From positions 1 through 55,033 of the forward strand of contig JAPOHH010000001.1 in assembly GCA_029979505.1 (NCBI GenBank): a DNA stretch of 55,033 bases, read 5' to 3'. Position 1 is the first letter of the stretch. Each line of letters begins with the position of its first letter. Below the pieces are notes generated by a model. It saw only the letters and a list, made by a program, of their open reading frames with translations, did no database searches and was not told the DNA's origin. This DNA is from a bacterium. GTDB lineage: Bacteria > Pseudomonadota > Gammaproteobacteria > GCA-002705445 > GCA-002716945. Both the position numbers and the translations under genes were made by a program. Positions 53,628-55,033 of the stretch are shown here, piece after piece.

Positions 53628-55033
53628 ATGAAACATAACGATAATAATGGTTACAAGCTTTATAAGAGGCTATTGACACAAACTAGACTTTATAAAAATA
53701 TTTTTATAGTTGCTATTATTGGGATGATAATTCATGCCATCGCAGATACATCATTTGCTGCACTTATAAAACCTTTACTTGATGGAAGTTTTATTGAGCA
53801 AGATGATGAATTTTTATCAATTATGCCAGTATTAATTATTTTAATTTTTTTATTTCGTGGTCTTGGATCATTTATGTCGAATTACGGTATGGCATATGTA
53901 GGCAGAAGTATTATTAGAGATATTAGAAAAGATATGTTTGATAAAATTATAAAAAAATCATCCGAATCTTACGATCAATCAATCACAGGAAAATTAGTAT
54001 CAAAAATCACATTTGATGCTGAGCAGGTAGCAGAGGCAGCCACAAAAGCAATAACAACAATAATTAAAGACGGATTAACTATAATTGGGCTTTTATCATT
54101 GATGTTCTATTATAGCTTTTACTTATCAATAGGAATTATTCTGATTGCTCCTCTAATTGGATTATTCTTAAAAATCATGAGTTCGAAATTTAGAGCAATC
54201 AGTCGCGATATACAAAAATCTATGGGGCAGCTTACTAATACTGTAGAGGAATCAATAATTGGACACCGTGTTATTAAAATATTTGGAGGACAAGAATATG
54301 AAATTAAAAACTTTCATGACGTTAACTCAAACAATAGAAGTAAAAATCTCAAACTTATATTTATACAAAGTATAAGTATACCTTTGATGCAGCTTATCAT
54401 TGCCTTATTTGCTGCTGGTATTATTTACTATGTAACATCTGCTAATTATCTCGAGCAAATCTCTGTAGGTACATTTATGTCTTATTTAACTGCTATGATT
54501 ATGTTGTTTGCACCGATTAAAAGACTATCAGAGGTAAATGTAATTTTACAAAGAGGCATAGCAGCTAGTGAATCTATATTTGCTCTTCTTGATTCTGAGT
54601 GTGAATCAGCTAATAAAGGTAATCATGAAATTATTAATAAAATAGCAATAGATTTTAAAAATATTAATTTTAAATACGCAACATCAACAGATTTAGTATT
54701 AAAAAATATAAACTTGAATATCAAAGCAGGTGATACTGTAGCATTTGTTGGAAAATCTGGAAGCGGAAAGACAAGCTTATTAGATCTTTTACCTAGATTA
54801 TATACACCAATAAGTGGATCAATATTTTTTAATGACAGAGATATTTCACAATTTGAACTAGGGTATATAAGGAAGCAGATATCATATGTGGGACAGGACT
54901 TTACATTATTCAATGATACAATCATAAATAACATTGCATATGGAGAACTTAACAAAGCTAAAATTATTGATATCGAAAATGCTACAAAAAAAGCTAATGC
55001 TTTTAACTTTATAAATTCTTTACCTGATAAATT
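53628..55033 (+). CDS. msbA: Lipid A / phospholipid flippase, MsbA type (3' truncated by window end)
   Basis: MsbA flips core-lipid A across the inner membrane. The reading frame is open from ATG 53628 to the last base, giving 468 codons of an expected ~580. Six membrane helices occupy the first ~310 residues. The nucleotide-binding domain has Walker A GKSGSGKT at 375-382 and the Q-loop region SYVGQDFTLFNDTI. The signature and Walker B lie beyond the window. The family also includes other exporters, but the helix pattern and its lipid A and Lol neighbourhood favour MsbA. Confidence 0.88.
   Translation, partial: MKHNDNNGYKLYKRLLTQTRLYKNIFIVAIIGMIIHAIADTSFAALIKPLLDGSFIEQDDEFLSIMPVLIILIFLFRGLGSFMSNYGMAYVGRSIIRDIRKDMFDKIIKKSSESYDQSITGKLVSKITFDAEQVAEAATKAITTIIKDGLTIIGLLSLMFYYSFYLSIGIILIAPLIGLFLKIMSSKFRAISRDIQKSMGQLTNTVEESIIGHRVIKIFGGQEYEIKNFHDVNSNNRSKNLKLIFIQSISIPLMQLIIALFAAGIIYYVTSANYLEQISVGTFMSYLTAMIMLFAPIKRLSEVNVILQRGIAASESIFALLDSECESANKGNHEIINKIAIDFKNINFKYATSTDLVLKNINLNIKAGDTVAFVGKSGSGKTSLLDLLPRLYTPISGSIFFNDRDISQFELGYIRKQISYVGQDFTLFNDTIINNIAYGELNKAKIIDIENATKKANAFNFINSLPDK

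Overview
The window looks like a chromosomal segment of an AT-rich, compact gammaproteobacterium. Gene content and order are those of the conserved gammaproteobacterial core, and from memory they most resemble the Pseudomonas arrangement. The genes are packed with 1-20 nt overlaps, and I see no insertion sequences, phage genes, CRISPR arrays or pseudogenes. Genus-level placement is not possible from the sequence alone. The low GC and tight packing suggest a streamlined marine or symbiotic lineage, but that is inference.

Layout, left to right. (1) 1-361: four tRNA genes (Pro-TGG, Arg-ACG, His-GTG, Leu-TAG). (2) 362-9709: an unrecognised 134-aa gene, then the protein quality-control block tig-clpP-clpX-lon-hupB, tRNA-Val, tRNA-Asp, ppiD and, on the other strand, fabI. 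(3) 9742-15153: a four-gene YejABEF-type peptide/microcin C ABC importer. (4) 15146-17054, minus strand: map and dapE. (5) 17161-28276: rpsB-tsf-frr-uppS-cdsA-dxr-rseP-bamA-skp-lpxD-fabZ-lpxA, covering translation, isoprenoid carrier, phospholipid, outer-membrane assembly and lipid A. pyrH, normally between tsf and frr, is absent. (6) 28266-31392, minus strand: lpxB plus an oxidoreductase/aminotransferase pair best read as GnnA/GnnB, predicted to make the 3-amino UDP-GlcNAc analogue for amide-linked lipid A. (7) 31443-44956: rnhB-dnaE-accA-tilS-pyrG-kdsA-eno-ftsB-ispD-ispF-nagZ-mscS. (8) 44949-51141, minus strand: mfd; a periplasmic rhodanese with a tiny 49-aa secreted, acidic, cysteine-tailed protein directly upstream; and the agmatine-to-putrescine pair aguA-aguB. 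(9) 51172-55033: a Lol lipoprotein-release permease and ATPase, a DUF2062 membrane protein on the opposite strand, and the start of an MsbA-type lipid A flippase cut off by the window end.

Most of the window serves the envelope. LpxA, LpxD, LpxB, FabZ and GnnAB make lipid A; KdsA makes the Kdo precursor; MsbA flips the product. BamA, Skp, PpiD and RseP handle outer-membrane proteins and envelope stress; Lol proteins release lipoproteins. IspD, IspF, Dxr and UppS feed the undecaprenyl carrier.

The two points I rate highest are the inverted gnnA-gnnB-lpxB segment, and the small secreted peptide plus rhodanese operon, which has the strongest Shine-Dalgarno sequences I saw and its own terminator. 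Two architectural themes also stand out. All five convergent gene pairs overlap tail to tail, and several -10 elements lie exactly 6 nt upstream of an ATG, suggesting leaderless transcripts. All functional calls rest on motif reading by eye; no database search was run.
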